Shown piece after piece: positions 32,213-43,893 of a DNA stretch of 64,000 nt. The notes beneath the pieces are model-generated. The model saw only the letters and a program-made list of their open reading frames with translations, made no database searches and was not told where the DNA came from. Both the position numbers and the translations under genes were made by a program. The number at the start of each line of letters is the position of its first letter. The stretch's first letter is position 1. This DNA comes from Hydrangea macrophylla (lineage: Eukaryota; Streptophyta; Magnoliopsida; Cornales; Hydrangeaceae), in the NCBI GenBank assembly GCA_033977485.1, contig CM066995.1:52637162-52701161 (forward strand). The letters run 5' to 3'.

Positions 32213-32217
32213 ATTAA

Positions 32218-33117
32218 TTCCCATGATCAAACTCTTTGATCAGCAAATTAACTAACTGATCAGTTAATGTTTACTCCACTATAAAACGATAAATACACTC
32301 CAATGCTAAAGAACAAATCCAAAGCGATAACTAGACTTGTATGGTGTACTAATGTCCCTCTACCGTCAACATTTATAATCATATTCAGGTAGTCGGATAA
32401 CTGTTACTGTCAACCTGAATGATGATTACATCTTCCATTCCTTGAGTCCCATTCATCTCTCATGATTACCAAACATGTTGATAATTACTTATCAACGAGA
32501 CTGCAATTCTCAGTAATCAATGCGGTGACATTGTCAAGGGAATGCGTAATCTTTATTAGAGGCTAGATTCTATCTTAACAATGTATGTTCACAACCCTGT
32601 GAATATGACATACCCAAGATACTGTTGATCTTGCAAGACCTCACTTATTGGTAAGTCAAAGCAGTCACATCCATAGTCTATGTCCATAATCGTCTCAAGA
32701 TTAAGAACACATACCATATACAAGTTATGAGTTTCTATCGGCTGTTGACAGTTTTATATGTCACTAGGAATCTCATCGTCCGTCAATGCACTATAAGCAC
32801 TATCATATTAACTAAGAGACACACTCTAGTGATTGAGATTCATCACTCCGTCCAATGGTAGTTAATAATGGTAAACTGTATACCTGATCAGATATCCAAT
32901 CTCATCATCCACTATGACTAGCTCTAAGTATCAAAGAATAGTAATTTGTATCTCACTTGTATGTATCTCATACACACACGAATTACCTACTACGATACTT
33001 AAGGATTGCATCAATCATCTCATGACACATACATAAAGAAATATAAATATAATATCCATATATAAAATGCCAAATGTCAAATATATAAAGATTGGGTTTG
33101 AGGGCACAATCCCAACA
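32218..33117 (-). repeat. X 3' LTR, proximal piece
   Basis: Matches 39396-40302 (AATCATATTCAGGTAGTCGG and onwards) and ends GGCACAATCCCAACA; minus-strand start TGTTGGGATTGTGCC. The adjoining minus GAGGCAAATGGGAGTT (33118-33133) is the polypurine tract, which identifies this LTR as the 3' one. Confidence 0.9.
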
Positions 33118-33133
33118 AACTCCCATTTGCCTC

Positions 33134-34131
33134 ATAACCCACTACATCTAAGACCTAAACTATCTAGATGACAATCAAAGACTTTTTGTGACAAAGCCTT
33201 TATAAACAGATTCGCAAGTTGTCAGCTGTGGCAATCTTGGTAATAATCACATATCCATGTTGGACTATATCTCGAATAAGATGATACTTCTTTTCTACGT
33301 GTTTTTCCTTTTTGTGGTTCCTTGGCTTCTTGGACTGAGCCACTACCCCACTATTATCGCTAATAGTGTAATAGGTGACAATGACACTAGTACAACCCCA
33401 AGTTCCATAAGGAACTTTTTGAGCCAAACAGCTTCCTTTGCGGCTTCACAAGCGGCCACATACTCAACTTTTGTAGTTGAGTCTGCAATGCATTTTTGCT
33501 TAATATTCCTCCAACTAACAGCACCTCCTCTGAGGGTAAAGAGATGTCCGGATGTTGACTTCCTCAAATCTTTATCTAACATAAAGTCTGAGTCAGTGTA
33601 TGCCACTGGAATTAACTCATCGTCGCCATACATAAGCATTTAATCTTTAGTTCTTCTCAAGTACTTAAGAATGTGCTTGACGGTTGCCCAATGCTCTGGA
33701 CCTGGATTTGACTAATACCTGCTAACCATGCCAACGGCAAAGCAGATATCTGGTCTAGTAAATAACATCGTATACATAAGACTTCCCACTGTCGAGGCAT
33801 AGCAAACTCCTTCCATACGATTCCTCTCCTCTTATGTCTTAGGACAATGGTCCTTGGAGAACGCTAAACCATGCCAGAAAGGTAATAAAACTTTCTTCGA
33901 ATTATCCATGGAAAACCTAGTTAGTACTTTTTCAATATAACCATCTTGAGATAATCTCATCATCTTTTGCTTATGATTTTGAAAGAGCTTTATCCCAAAG
34001 ATATAGCTTGCCTCTCCTAGATCCTTCATATCGAATGTACTAGCTAGCCAAAGTTTGATTGATGACAATGCCCCTACATCATTCCCAATGAGTAGAATGT
34101 CAACAACATAAAGCATAAGTAAAGCTACCAC
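33134..34131 (-). pseudogene. X RNase H and RT C-terminal part
   Basis: RNase H: VAYTDSDFMLDKDLRKSTSG, LFTLRGGAVSWRN, VEYVAACEAAKEAVWLKKF. The RT palm segment 34131-33832 carries LYVVDILLIGND where the family has YVDD: the first catalytic Asp is Val. It then shows FDMKDLGEASYIFGIKL. Separated by stops and frameshifts. Confidence 0.88.
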
Positions 34132-34887
34132 TTTACCTTCACATTTCTTGTATACACAAGTTTTATCCAGATTTTATACGAAACCAAATGACTTGACCGC
34201 TTGGTCAAATCGAATGTTTCAGCTCTTGGATGCCTACTTAAGCCTATAAATGGACTTTTGCAGCTTGCATACCAAGTTACCTTTTTTGCCAGCTATGAAC
34301 CCTTCTGGTTGCTATATATAGATGTCCTACTTAAGATTGCCATTTAAAAATGCAGTCTTGACGTTCATCTGCCAGATCTCATAATCTAGGCATGCGACAA
34401 TGGATAAGAGAATTCTGATAGACTTGAACATGGTTACCGGCGAGAAGGTTTCCTCATAGTCAATGCCCTGTCTTTGAGTATAACCTTTTGCTATATGCCT
34501 TGCCTTAAAGGTCTTAACCTTTCCATCAGATCCTTTTTTCCTCTTGTAGTCCCACATACAACCAATGGTTTTAATATTGGCTAAAAGTTCTATAAGATCC
34601 TAGACCTGATTGGAATCCATAGATTCCAATTCAGCCTTCATAGCCTTAACCCAATGAACTGAGTCAACATTAACCATTGCCTCTTCGTACGTGGCAGGAT
34701 CAGATTCAGATTCTATAAAGACAGCTTCATAAACTTCTCCTAAAAACATGTATCTCTCAGGTTGGCTGACCATCCTCCCACTATGATGAGGTAACGATGC
34801 AAAAATGGGTGAAGATGTGGTATTTTCTTGTCTTACATTTTTTTTAACTGTTGGAGGAATAGAGGGCTCTCCATTTATTTCTCTCAA
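34132..34887 (-). pseudogene. X RT N-terminal part and integrase tail
   Basis: 34887-34600 holds PERYMFLGEVYEAV and the SDPATYEEAMVN-W-KAMKAELESM approach to RT. 34557-34327 holds KTFKARHIAKGYTQRQGIDY, EETFSPVTMFKSIR and WQMNVKTAFLNGNL (family D-V-K, here N-V-K). Several stops. Confidence 0.85.
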
Positions 34888-35833
34888 ATCTATCCTTCAG
34901 GTTTATGGTTCATGGTATAATCATCCTCAAGAAAATAACATTTGTACTAACAAACACTTTCTGTTCTCTTGGATCATAAAAATAGCATTCATAAGTACCC
35001 TTTGGATACCCTACAAAGTAATATATTTCCGATCTAGATTCCAACTTGCTCATCTTTCCTTTCAGCACATGTGCCGGACACTCCCATATCTGGAGATGTT
35101 GTAAAGAAGACTTACGCCCAATCCACATCTCCCGTGGTGTCCTGGGAATAGATTTGTTTGGTACTAGATTTAGTATGTACGCAGTGACTTCCAAAATATA
35201 ACCCCAAAGAAATAATGACAACTTGGAATAACTCATCATCGACCTAGTCATGTCTAAAAGAGACTGGTTCCTTCTCTCTGCTGCACTGTTCTGCTAAGGC
35301 GTACTGGGTGTAGTCAACTATGAAAGAATCCCATTCTGTACGAGGTGATCAATAAACTCATTAGAGAGGTACTCGTCACCTTGATCAGATCGAATGGCCT
35401 TGATATGTGTGCCCAATTGCTTCTCCACTTTAGCCCTAAACTCTTTGAACTTTTCAAAGGCTTTAGACTTGTGCTGCATTAGGTACACATATCCATACTT
35501 AGAATGGTCATCAGTAAATGTAATAAAATGCTCATAACCACCCTTGGCTCTAATATTTATTGGTCCACATACATTAGTATGTAATAATTCTAATAATGCA
35601 TTGGTCTTGTTGCCCTTTGCGGGAAAAGGTCTTTTGGTCATTTTACCCTCTAAACATGATTCACAAACTTCCATTTGTTCGAGAACCAAATCACTTAAGA
35701 CCCCTTCTTTGACTAGTCTGCCAATCTTGTTTAGATTGATATGACCTAGCCTCATATGCCAAAGCCTTGTTAGATTAGTGGAAGGTTCCTTTCTTTTAGA
35801 TGGTACAGTTACCACTGAGTTATTAAGTTTCAT
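34888..35833 (-). pseudogene. X integrase
   Basis: Pre-integrase LWHMRLGHINLNKIGRL with CESCLEGKMTKRPF. Core LLELLHTNVCGPI, where the first catalytic Asp (HTDVCGP) reads Asn, then FITFTDDHSKYGYVYLM and IRSDQGDEYLS. 35251-34910 continues with SLFLWGYILEVTAYILNLVP and the C-terminal YYFVGYPKGTYECYFYDP. Frameshift between the parts. Confidence 0.88.
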
Positions 35834-36135
35834 GTTAGAATCCTTAAAAAAAATAGAGTAATCACATACAAACCATTCGACTTAATACCAGAACATACAA
35901 AAGAACCATTTCTTTGATCACAACTTCAGTTCCAAAAGAGAAAGAATAATTTTTATTAAAAAGTGCTGAAATTGAAATTTAATTACATCTCATTAAAGGG
36001 ACATAAAGTACATCTGATAAAATTAAAGTCTTATTGTCTAGAAATTCAAAAACTACTACTCCTATGGCAACTGGAGAAACAGTTGTGCTAGAACCTAGGA
36101 TCTCCCCTCACTGCACCTCCTGGTTATATGAACCC

Positions 36136-37095
36136 CTACAACGAATTACAGATATGGTTAGTTGCACCAGAATCAATGTACCAAGTGTTCGAAGTGTCCG
36201 TTATGAAACTTACTTCAATCACAAATGATTTGATCATACCTTGACCTCTTGTAGCTAAGAATTTTGGACAGATCCTCTTCCAATGGCCTTTGTCCCTACA
36301 TTGGAAACACTTTCCATTGCCTTGACCACTCAAATTCCCCTTACCTTTACCCTTGCCCTTAGATTTTGCAATCTTTGGGACTAGTCCAACACATGGACTA
36401 CCAGTGCCAGCCTTCTTCTTTCCTTTCTTGCCTTTCAATGCAGATTTGGAATAGGAAGAGCTTTTCTCAATGTTCAAAACATTGCCCCCAGGTTTGATCA
36501 CCCCTTCTACTGACTGAAGAGAGCTCATCAGTTCGCTCATAGAAAAATTCATTTGATTTATATTGTAATTAAGTTTAAATTGAGCGAATGATTGAGGTAG
36601 CGAGTTGAGGATCATATCAACTTGGGTCTGTGCGTCAATGTTGGCACCCAGAGTCTCCAGTTCATTTAAATATCCAATCATTTTTAAAATGTGCTCTCTG
36701 ATTTGAGTTCCTTCCAACATTTTTGCACTCATGATCTTTTACATGGCAATCTGTTTAGCAGGTCTACCATGCTCCCCAAACAAAGAAGAAGGAGGTCATG
36801 ATGACACTAGCGAAATCATTCGAGTGGTATTGGTGTTGCAACACACCAACCATAGAGGCCAGTATGTAGCAATGAGCCATCGTATTTGATTTCTTCCACT
36901 TATCAATCTCACGTTTGGCATTTGCAGAAGCATTTGCTACGGGTTCTGTAGGACATGGGGTAGTGAGGACATATATATATAATCCTTCGTAGTTAAAATA
37001 ATGTCCAGATTATGTTTCCATTCAGTGTAGTTGTTTCCAGTTAGTTTATTCAGTGTAAGTATGGTGGCAAATGGACTAAATGCAGATCCAGACAT
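36136..37095 (-). pseudogene. X gag and protease start
   Basis: Gag starts at the ATG at 37095 (MSGSAFSPFATILTLNKLTG, then NYTEWKHNLDIIL). A frame change and stop near 36770 lead into the open part 36732-36136 with ILNSLPQSFAQFKLNYN and zinc knuckle CFQCRDKGHWKRIC. The protease site is TWYIDSGATNHIC, with D-S-G intact. Between 36135 and 35834 the protease body is worn. Confidence 0.85.
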
Positions 37096-38770
37096 TATGA
37101 ATTCTAAAAAAGAAAAACAGACATTTTAAAATGTATATCAAAATTAGATAGTACAAAATAAAAGAATCCTTAAAAACTCTTATATTGTAACAAAGTCACC
37201 AGAATATCAAAACAAAAGAATAAAGCCAATGTGTAGTGGTCACTATTCAATCTTTTAATTAATCATGACTTGTCCACTATGCAACTCTTGCAAAATAGGT
37301 CATGACTCCCGAACCAATTTGATCTCTAAGTTTCCGAATAATGCCTCGTGTGGGATCCCTTATCCATAGCTTAGCTAGTGTGTACCATTAACTAGGATCC
37401 AATCACAACTACCTCAAGTAGTGCTTTTGTGTGGTGGTCACCCTCTAACACATCTGATTGATCCTATTCGTAAGAAGTTCACATCTAGTAACTAATGAGT
37501 AGTGTACCCTTTGTATGGAATGATCACCCCTGTTAGAGTGACACAAAATGCACTACTCATCTTATAGTGAACCGTTAATGGAAGATCTTGGGAGTTATAA
37601 ATAAGTCCCTCTCCCACTAGATTTGATAATTAAGGATTTTGCTTTTAGAAAAATTATTTCTACTCATTGCCCATAGACATCCAATGTCTACTAATGAGTT
37701 AAAATGGTTTTTGATTTTATTTTAGAAAACTCATTTTTGCATGCATGTAGTAACAATATTTAAAAAATGCCAATCACAAACAATCATGTAAAAACGACAA
37801 ACTAAAATTGAAATAAAAGCATTCAACAATGCCTCTATCTCCCACAGCCCTATCTTCATAGATCCATCTTGGTTTGGTCGCCTTTGGCTCCATCTTCATG
37901 GATAACATCTTCTCACTCCATCTTCTTCGATATTACTAATTCTAATACACTGGATCTATCCTTCTTTCAAAGCTTATAATTTATCTAGAAAAGAAAATAG
38001 CAATAAATATAAAAAGGCTAGGGAAACCAGTGTGAATCTCCTATTCGCTGGAATGGAGTCGCATCACCCTTTGCATATTCCTTAAAACCAAATCAATTAA
38101 AATTATCACCAATCACAAACAATAAATAAAAAACTTAAAATTTGATCTTGGTGCCATGGGAGGCAGCGGACTAATCCTTGCTACAAAAGGGTTAGTTGAA
38201 CACATCCATTCATATATACAAAAAAATATATGTCTATTAGAACCCCTAATTGATTCGCATATTTCATAAACTCTTTATGAAAGAATTAGAACATAAAAAT
38301 AGTATCACTAGTTCTTTGTCACCTCGATCGATCGAAGGAACTTCAATCGATCGAACATTCGATCGATTAAACCAAGTTCAATCGATTGAATTTAAGATTT
38401 CATAGATAGATTTAAAATTTTTTAGAATGTTATAATAAATAAAAATAAATAATTTTCAAAACTTTTAAACTATGAAATACAACTGGACAGAGAAACAATT
38501 TCGATTGATCAAACCAAGTTTAATAGATCGAACAAAACAAAGTTCGAACGATCGAACAAGTTCGATCGCTTAAACTTAGACAGTTTCGATCGATCGAAAC
38601 ACTTTCAATCAATCGAAACTGCTATCCATCCAATACATTCACAAATTTTTTTTGCTATGAACAACACTACAAAAATAGATCTGTTACGATGCAGTTTTAA
38701 AAACAGTCCTAAGACATCATGTAAATCAAAACTAGTGTTCCAAAATGCAGCTATAGATCTAAATAAGTAA
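37096..38770 (-). other. X 5' leader (1.7 kb)
   Basis: Untranslated leader between primer site and gag. It contains clusters of TCGATCGATCGAA words at 38325-38400 and 38500-38625, similar to those in its LTR. No reading frame of note. Confidence 0.6.
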
Positions 38771-38783
38771 GACTCTGATACCA
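38771..38783 (-). other. Primer-binding site of X (initiator Met tRNA type)
   Basis: Minus TGGTATCAGAGTC, two bases after the LTR end. TGGTATCAGAG is the standard plant copia primer site complementary to initiator tRNA-Met. Confidence 0.9.
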
Positions 38784-38785
38784 AT

Positions 38786-40302
38786 TGATGGAGTTAGGTT
38801 TCAAAAAATCTAAATATATGCACAACGGAAAATTAGTTTCAAAACCTTATTGGCATGCCCGGATCTACTACTTATCAACTCTATAGATGCGTAGGGAGAG
38901 GGGAAAAGAATGTTACCTTGTGGTACTGAACCCAATTTTGACTTCTTCAACTTATAGTAGCTTTCTCTAGATGATCTTCACCCTTATGTCTCATGTGAAT
39001 GCTCCCGGAGTGGCTAGGGTTGGTGGGAACCCAAATAGAGAGGATATAGAAGGTTAGGAAATACTAAAACAGTTTCTGGAGCACTGGGATAGTAAAAACG
39101 ACAATTCAACAACACTATACACAGCTGGCCTATTTATAGATTTTCAAACCGACTTTAAGCTTTTGATCGATCGAAGAACCTTCGATCGATCAAACCTTAA
39201 ATCGATCGAAGCAAGTGCAATCGATCGAACTGATAAGAGTTCAATCAGTCGAAACAAGGTCGATCGATTATCCTTCAATCAATTGAAACTCTTTCAATCA
39301 ATTGGTTCATCCTCATATGCCTCTCTAAGCATTTTGGTGGAACTAATAGTGAGATCTCCTAGGTTCTTTATTGTTTGCTCAGACCAGTTATTAATTCCCA
39401 TGATCAAACTCTTTAATCAGCTAATCAACTAATTAATCAGTTAACATTTACTCCACTATAAAACGATAACTACACTCCAATGCTAAAGAAAAAATCCAAA
39501 GTGATAACTAGACTTGTATGGTGTACTAATGTCCCTCTACTATCAGCATTCATAATCATATTCAGGTAGTCGGATAACTGTTACTGTCAACCTGATTGAT
39601 GATTACATCTTCCATTCCTTGATTCCCATTCATCTTTCATCATTACCAAACATGTTGATAATTACTTATCAACAAGACTGCAGTTCTCAGTAATCAACAC
39701 GGTGACATTGTCAAGGGAATGCTTACTCTTTATTAGAGGCTAGATTCTATCTTAACAATGTATGTTCACAACCCTATGAATATGACATACCCAAGATACT
39801 ATTGATCTTACAAGACCTCACTGATTGGTAAGTCAAAGCACTCACATCAATAGTGTATGTCCATAATCGTCTCAAGATTGAGAACACGTACCATATACAA
39901 GTTATGAGTTCCTATCGACTGTTAATAGTTTTATATGTCAATAGGAATCTCATGGTCCATCAATGCACTATAAGCACTAGCATATTAACTAAAAGTCACA
40001 CTCTAGTGATTGAGATTCATCACTCCGTCCAATGGTCGTTAATAATGCTATAATGATACAGTGTATACTTGATGAGATTTCCAATCTCATCATCCACTGT
40101 GACAAGTTCTAAGTATCAAAGAATAGTAATTCGTATCTCACTTGTATGTATCTCATACATACACAAATTACCTATAATGATATTTAAGGATTACATTAAT
40201 CATCTCATGACACATCCATAAAGAAATGTAAATATGATATCCATATATAAAATGCCAACTGACAAATACATAAAGACTGGATTTGAGGGCACAATCGCAA
40301 CA
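38786..40302 (-). repeat. 5' LTR of X
   Basis: Uninterrupted 1517-base partner of the split 3' LTR. Plus-strand ends TGATGGAGTTAGG and AATCGCAACA. It shows both empty sites: that of the CACTA element (GTCTCATGTGAATGC near 38988) and that of Y (CCAGTTATTAATTCCC near 39384). TCGATCGATCGAA cluster at 39160-39300. Confidence 0.92.
39129..39139 (-). promoter_or_regulatory. TATA box of X 5' LTR
   Basis: Minus CTATAAATAGG. The aligned position of the 3' LTR (26071-26080) has lost the motif. Confidence 0.6.
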
Positions 40303-41677
40303 CTTCATACTGTGATCCAAAATACATACGGATCTTTCCTTATATGTGACATTCTCATGTATCTATATGTCATTGAAATCAATTGCGTGTAAATGATCAC
40401 CCTTTTATTCTTTCAACATGCTGATGTGAAAGACATTATGTACTCCAGACAACTTTGGTGGCAATGCAAGTCGATATGCTACTTTTTCAATGCATTCTAG
40501 TATCTTAAACGGTCCAATAAAACGAGGTGACAACTTACTTCTCTTCTGTCCAAAATATACTACTCCTTGAATCAGCAAAACTTTCAAGAGTACGTGATCT
40601 CCGACAGCGAACTCTCTGTCTTTCCTATGTTTGTCTGCATAACTCTTCCTATCTACTCTGTGCGGCATACATTATTTGTTTCATAACTGTTATCTTTTCA
40701 TTGGTATCGCTAACCAAGTTTGGTCCCAACAATTCCTTATCTCCAATTTCTGCCTAGTAAAGTTGGGATTGACATGATCGTACCTATAATGCCTTAAATG
40801 GAGCTATTCCTATGCTTGAATAGTAACTGTTGTAGCAAGCAAATTCAATTAATGGAAGAGCATTTCCTATAAACTCTCAAAGTCTATAACATATACTCTG
40901 AGCATATCCTCTATAACATGATTGGTGTGTTCAGTCTGTCCATCGGTCTATGGATGAAAAGTAGTACTTAAACTCAATGAAGTTCCCAAAGATTCCTAAA
41001 GGCTTTCCCTAAATCTTGAAGTAAACTGTGAATCGCGGTCTGATACAATAGGCACTGGTACTCCATGTAGTCGTACTAGCTGAATATTCTACTAATCTTC
41101 TCTATTGGATAGGCATATTATAAGTGATGAAGTGAGTGAACTTCGTCAAACGACCCACAATCACCCAAATTGCATCATGGTGCTGTTGTGTTATTGGCAA
41201 TCCAACTACGAAGTCCATCGTGATGTGTTCCTACTTCTAACTTGGAATAGGTAGGGGTTGTAAATGTCCTAAGGGTCTCTAATGTTCGGCTTTCACTTGT
41301 TGACAAGTTAAACATTTAGCAGCTACATCTCTTTTCATTCCTTCCCATCAGAAATTTCTCTTCATATCCTTATACATTTTAGTCCTCCTTGGTGAACTGT
41401 CAATCTTGACTTGTGTGCTTCTTCGAGAATATCCTTTTTAGACCATTCGTGTTGGGCACACATATTCTATTTTTGCACTAGAGTGCTCCATCGGTCCCAA
41501 TTCTCCATCCCTCTGGGTCCTGTGCTGACATTTTGTGAAACCATAGTTGGAGATCGGCGTCTTTCTTTTGTACCTCAATATACAACTAATAAGTGTCAGT
41601 TGCACTACAATACATCAAAAGTGCTGTCCTTCACTTTCTGTAGAAACCTAAACACCAAATTCAGTGATCGTTTCCAA
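40303..41677 (-). pseudogene. W integrase
   Basis: Minus strand. The open part 40668-40405 has SYADKHRKDREFAVGDHVLL, LSPRFIGPFKILE, VAYRLALPPKLSGVHNVFHI: the integrase C-terminal GPY/F region. Closer to 40303 come HENVTYKERSVCILDHSM, which joins KELRNKDIP at 20948. The core toward 41677 is worn and full of stops. Confidence 0.85.
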
Positions 41678-41827
41678 GTTACAAAATTGAAGGCATTGTA
41701 TTTATAAAAAACAACCTAGGTACAAATTATTTATTAAAATAATACCATGACTTAAAATAATACACATTAATGAAATAAAATTGGTATTTATTTAATATTA
41801 GGGAATTGAAAATTACAGGTTGCTACA
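41678..41827 (-). repeat. 5' LTR stump of W
   Basis: About 150 bases matching 20627-20780, ending GGTTGCTACA at the TSD ACGGC. It is joined directly to integrase, so a deletion removed the rest of the LTR, the primer site, gag, protease, RT and RNase H. Confidence 0.88.
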
Positions 41828-41832
41828 ACGGC

Positions 41833-42268
41833 CCTGCCCGATCAATAAGAAGAAGCCTCATCTAACGACTCGACCTACTATCTGGGTGGTGAACGAGGTA
41901 GAGTCTAGACTCAGATTAGAGATCTGGAAAACAGGATCAGGGACATGGCTAAGATCAGAGATTTAGAAAAGGGGATTGAGCATCGTGCTCTCCATCTCAG
42001 GCTGGAACAATCTTCACGCTCTCCCCTACCACACTTGAGTGGAACGGGTAACACCCTCTACTTCAATTTTAAAGGTCTCACTAGGGCGGCACGAGCAACA
42101 TGCTCTCCCCCTTTAACAAGGGAGACACTTGCACTCTCCACTAGAGGGGTAGCAGGAGCACTTTTAGGTAAAATTGGTAAGGGCAGAGCCCCGAGAAATA
42201 GAGACATTCTTGTTGGGATAGAAGGACCCCGTATATGGAGTGTTTTGAATGAAGTTATAATAGCCTAG
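41833..42268 (+). pseudogene. V gag, second part
   Basis: Continues V gag beyond W. EEASSNDSTYYLGGE aligns with EEASSTDPTNPSDTG of copy 1 (minus strand near 600), and QIRDLENRIRDMAK with DLQKQIDGVAKK. The following open frame to 42268 (MAKIRDLEKGIEHRALHLRL, then SRSPLPHLSG) has no further gag landmarks; identity fades here. Confidence 0.65.
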
Positions 42269-43189
42269 TTGTTACTTGGCATAACTACTCCTTGTAAATT
42301 ATGTAATTCATTTCCTTTAAACTAGACTTGTATTATCAGTGTTAAGTATGTTAGTGGACTCGTATTAGTTCTTGATTTGGAACTCTTTTAAACTTTCAAA
42401 ACTTGCTAAATCGATTGATGCTCAAGAATTCAAGTCTATTTGATTTATGATTTTGTAATAGAAACTCTTATGGAACCATTGTATGAATGTTTGTAGATTG
42501 TCTAGTTCATTCGGAGTTCATACTCGAAATTTGGGTCAATGTGCTTAGGGGTTTTGGGATTCTATACTAAGCTAAATTTGTGAAATTTGACATTTTTGCA
42601 TAGGAATCCTGAACATGGTACATTTGATTGGTTTGAAAAACCCTCTGCCTATGATTGGTGATTTTTGAAAAAAAAAACTATGAACAGTCAGAGTGTAGTA
42701 ACCTTTTAGCACCTTAATTCCATTTAAGTAAATCATTACTCCCTTCCATTCATTATTTTACTTAAGTCACTAATGTTATTATCAAAACACCCCCCATTTA
42801 GATTCAATAAAAATAATTTCAAAATCAATTCCTTATAGAAAAAAAGTCAACTTTTCATCTGAAGGCAAAATCATTGATTTTCTACAGAGTGTAAGATAAA
42901 GGATTCTTGTTATCGCTAGGAACAATTTTTTTTTTTTTTAAATTCTTAAAAATCATATTTGATATACGTTGACCTAGATGAACTATTACCGCCACTTTTA
43001 AACTTTTGAATCAAAACTTTTTGTTTTTTCATACTTGGCCATTTTGGTCATTCTGGGTCAATAGTTGACTTTTCTGGACATGTCTGGAATCCATGTCAGA
43101 TTTCCTTCATGCTTCCATTACAATTGATTGGTCCATGTAGGATCATTTCTCCTATTTTATTGTATATTTTGACTCTTTGATTTAGCCCC
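42269..43189. other. Unassigned AT-rich sequence
   Basis: Between the end of V gag and element T. Poly-A and poly-T runs near 42670 and 42927. No coding sequence, terminal repeats or RNA gene seen. Confidence 0.45.
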
Positions 43190-43893
43190 CATGGCACAGA
43201 TTTCGTGGCACTCTATGTATTGTAGGTCTTTGGGGGAAGACTTGAATCAAAATTGGCAAGTTCTTGAGACACTTTGCATTGCAAAGTTATATTCCAATCT
43301 TAAGAAGTTCTCATTCATGAAAACTCAGTTGATTTTCCTAGGCTTTATTATTTCGAAACATGGCATTAAAGTAGCTCCTGAAAAGGTTAGAGCTAATTGA
43401 GAGTGGCCACAACCAAAAATCCTTTCAAAGGTATGTAGTTTCCATAGGTTGGCTAAATTTTATAAATGTTTTATTAAAGAATTTGATTCTATCATGTCTC
43501 CCATCACTGCATCCATGAAAAGGGGGGAGTTTAAATAGACTATCGCAGTAACTTGAGCCTTTTTGAGGAGATAAAATAATGATCAAAGGCCATATAATGT
43601 CACCCTAACTTCTCTAAAGTCTTTTGAGATTGCTTGTGATGCTTCTGGTATAGGAATTAGAGGTGTTTTAAGTCAAGAGGTCACCAGTTACATATTTTAG
43701 CAACAAATTTAACGAGAATTGACAGTGATACTTTACTTAAGATAAAGAATTTTACGCATTCGTGTAGGTCTTGAGATATTGGAGGTATTGCTTGTTGCCT
43801 TAAAAGTTACTCTTGTACTTTAACTGCTAGGCATTAAAATACCTTCACTCTCAAAGGAAGTTAAGTCAAAGATATGCCAAATGGATTGAATTC
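43190..43893 (+). pseudogene. Element T: gypsy RT/RNase H, first part
   Basis: Plus strand. KLYSNLKKFSFMKTQLIFLG and FIISKHGIKVAPEKV (RT thumb), EWPQPKILSKVCSFHRLAKF, YKCFIKEFDSIMSPITA, then the RNase H start SFEIACDASGIGIRGVLSQE, and finally LSQRYAKWIEF, where a solo LTR cuts in. It resembles a CRM/Reina-like chromovirus pol. Many stops; the YVDD part of RT lies upstream and is gone or unrecognisable. Confidence 0.8.

Larger units (their letters stand above)
20953..40302 (-). mobile_element. Element X: Ty1/copia, split by CACTA and Y
   Basis: Perfect TSD CTTCA (20948-20952 and 40303-40307) inside the W chromodomain. 5' LTR at 38786-40302 with initiator-Met-type primer site, long leader, gag to RNase H between 37095 and 33343, polypurine tract at 33118, 3' LTR in three pieces (20953-21162, 25938-26383, 32218-33117). 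Summed 3' LTR about 1556 bases against 1517 for the 5' LTR. Catalytic losses in integrase and RT make it dead. Confidence 0.9.
18350..41827 (-). mobile_element. Element W: chromovirus (Ty3/gypsy), split by X
   Basis: Bounded by perfect 5-bp TSDs ACGGC (18345-18349 and 41828-41832), inside the gag of V. Minus-strand order: 5' LTR stump (41678-41827), integrase (40303-41677, chromodomain end at 20820-20948), polypurine tract, 3' LTR (18350-20780). Gag, protease, RT and RNase H are deleted. Copia X is inserted in the chromodomain region. Confidence 0.85.
3434..42268 (+). mobile_element. Element V: Ty3/gypsy, 5' part only, split by U and W
   Basis: V starts at 3434 with TGATACACC, the minus-strand start of the V-family LTR seen at 44600. 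Its LTR is split by U (3478-17192) and resumes at 17198-17870. A worn primer-binding region and gag follow, and gag is split by W (18350-41827). Gag-like sequence fades at about 42268; no pol or 3' LTR attributable to V is seen, so the right boundary is a guess. V inserted into the copia RT relic on its left. The expected right TSD (TTAGG by the left flank) was not found. Confidence 0.7.

Noticed and set aside
20953..33117. Several separate LTR fragments of different elements
   Set aside because: Alignment with the uninterrupted LTR at 38786-40302 shows they are one 3' LTR split by two insertions with matching TSDs.
39163..39432. Open frames over 26071-26283, 39163-39432 and 51952-52164 with Ile-Asp-Arg repeats
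   Set aside because: They are translations of the TCGATCGATCGAA clusters in LTRs, on either strand, with no protein-like conservation.
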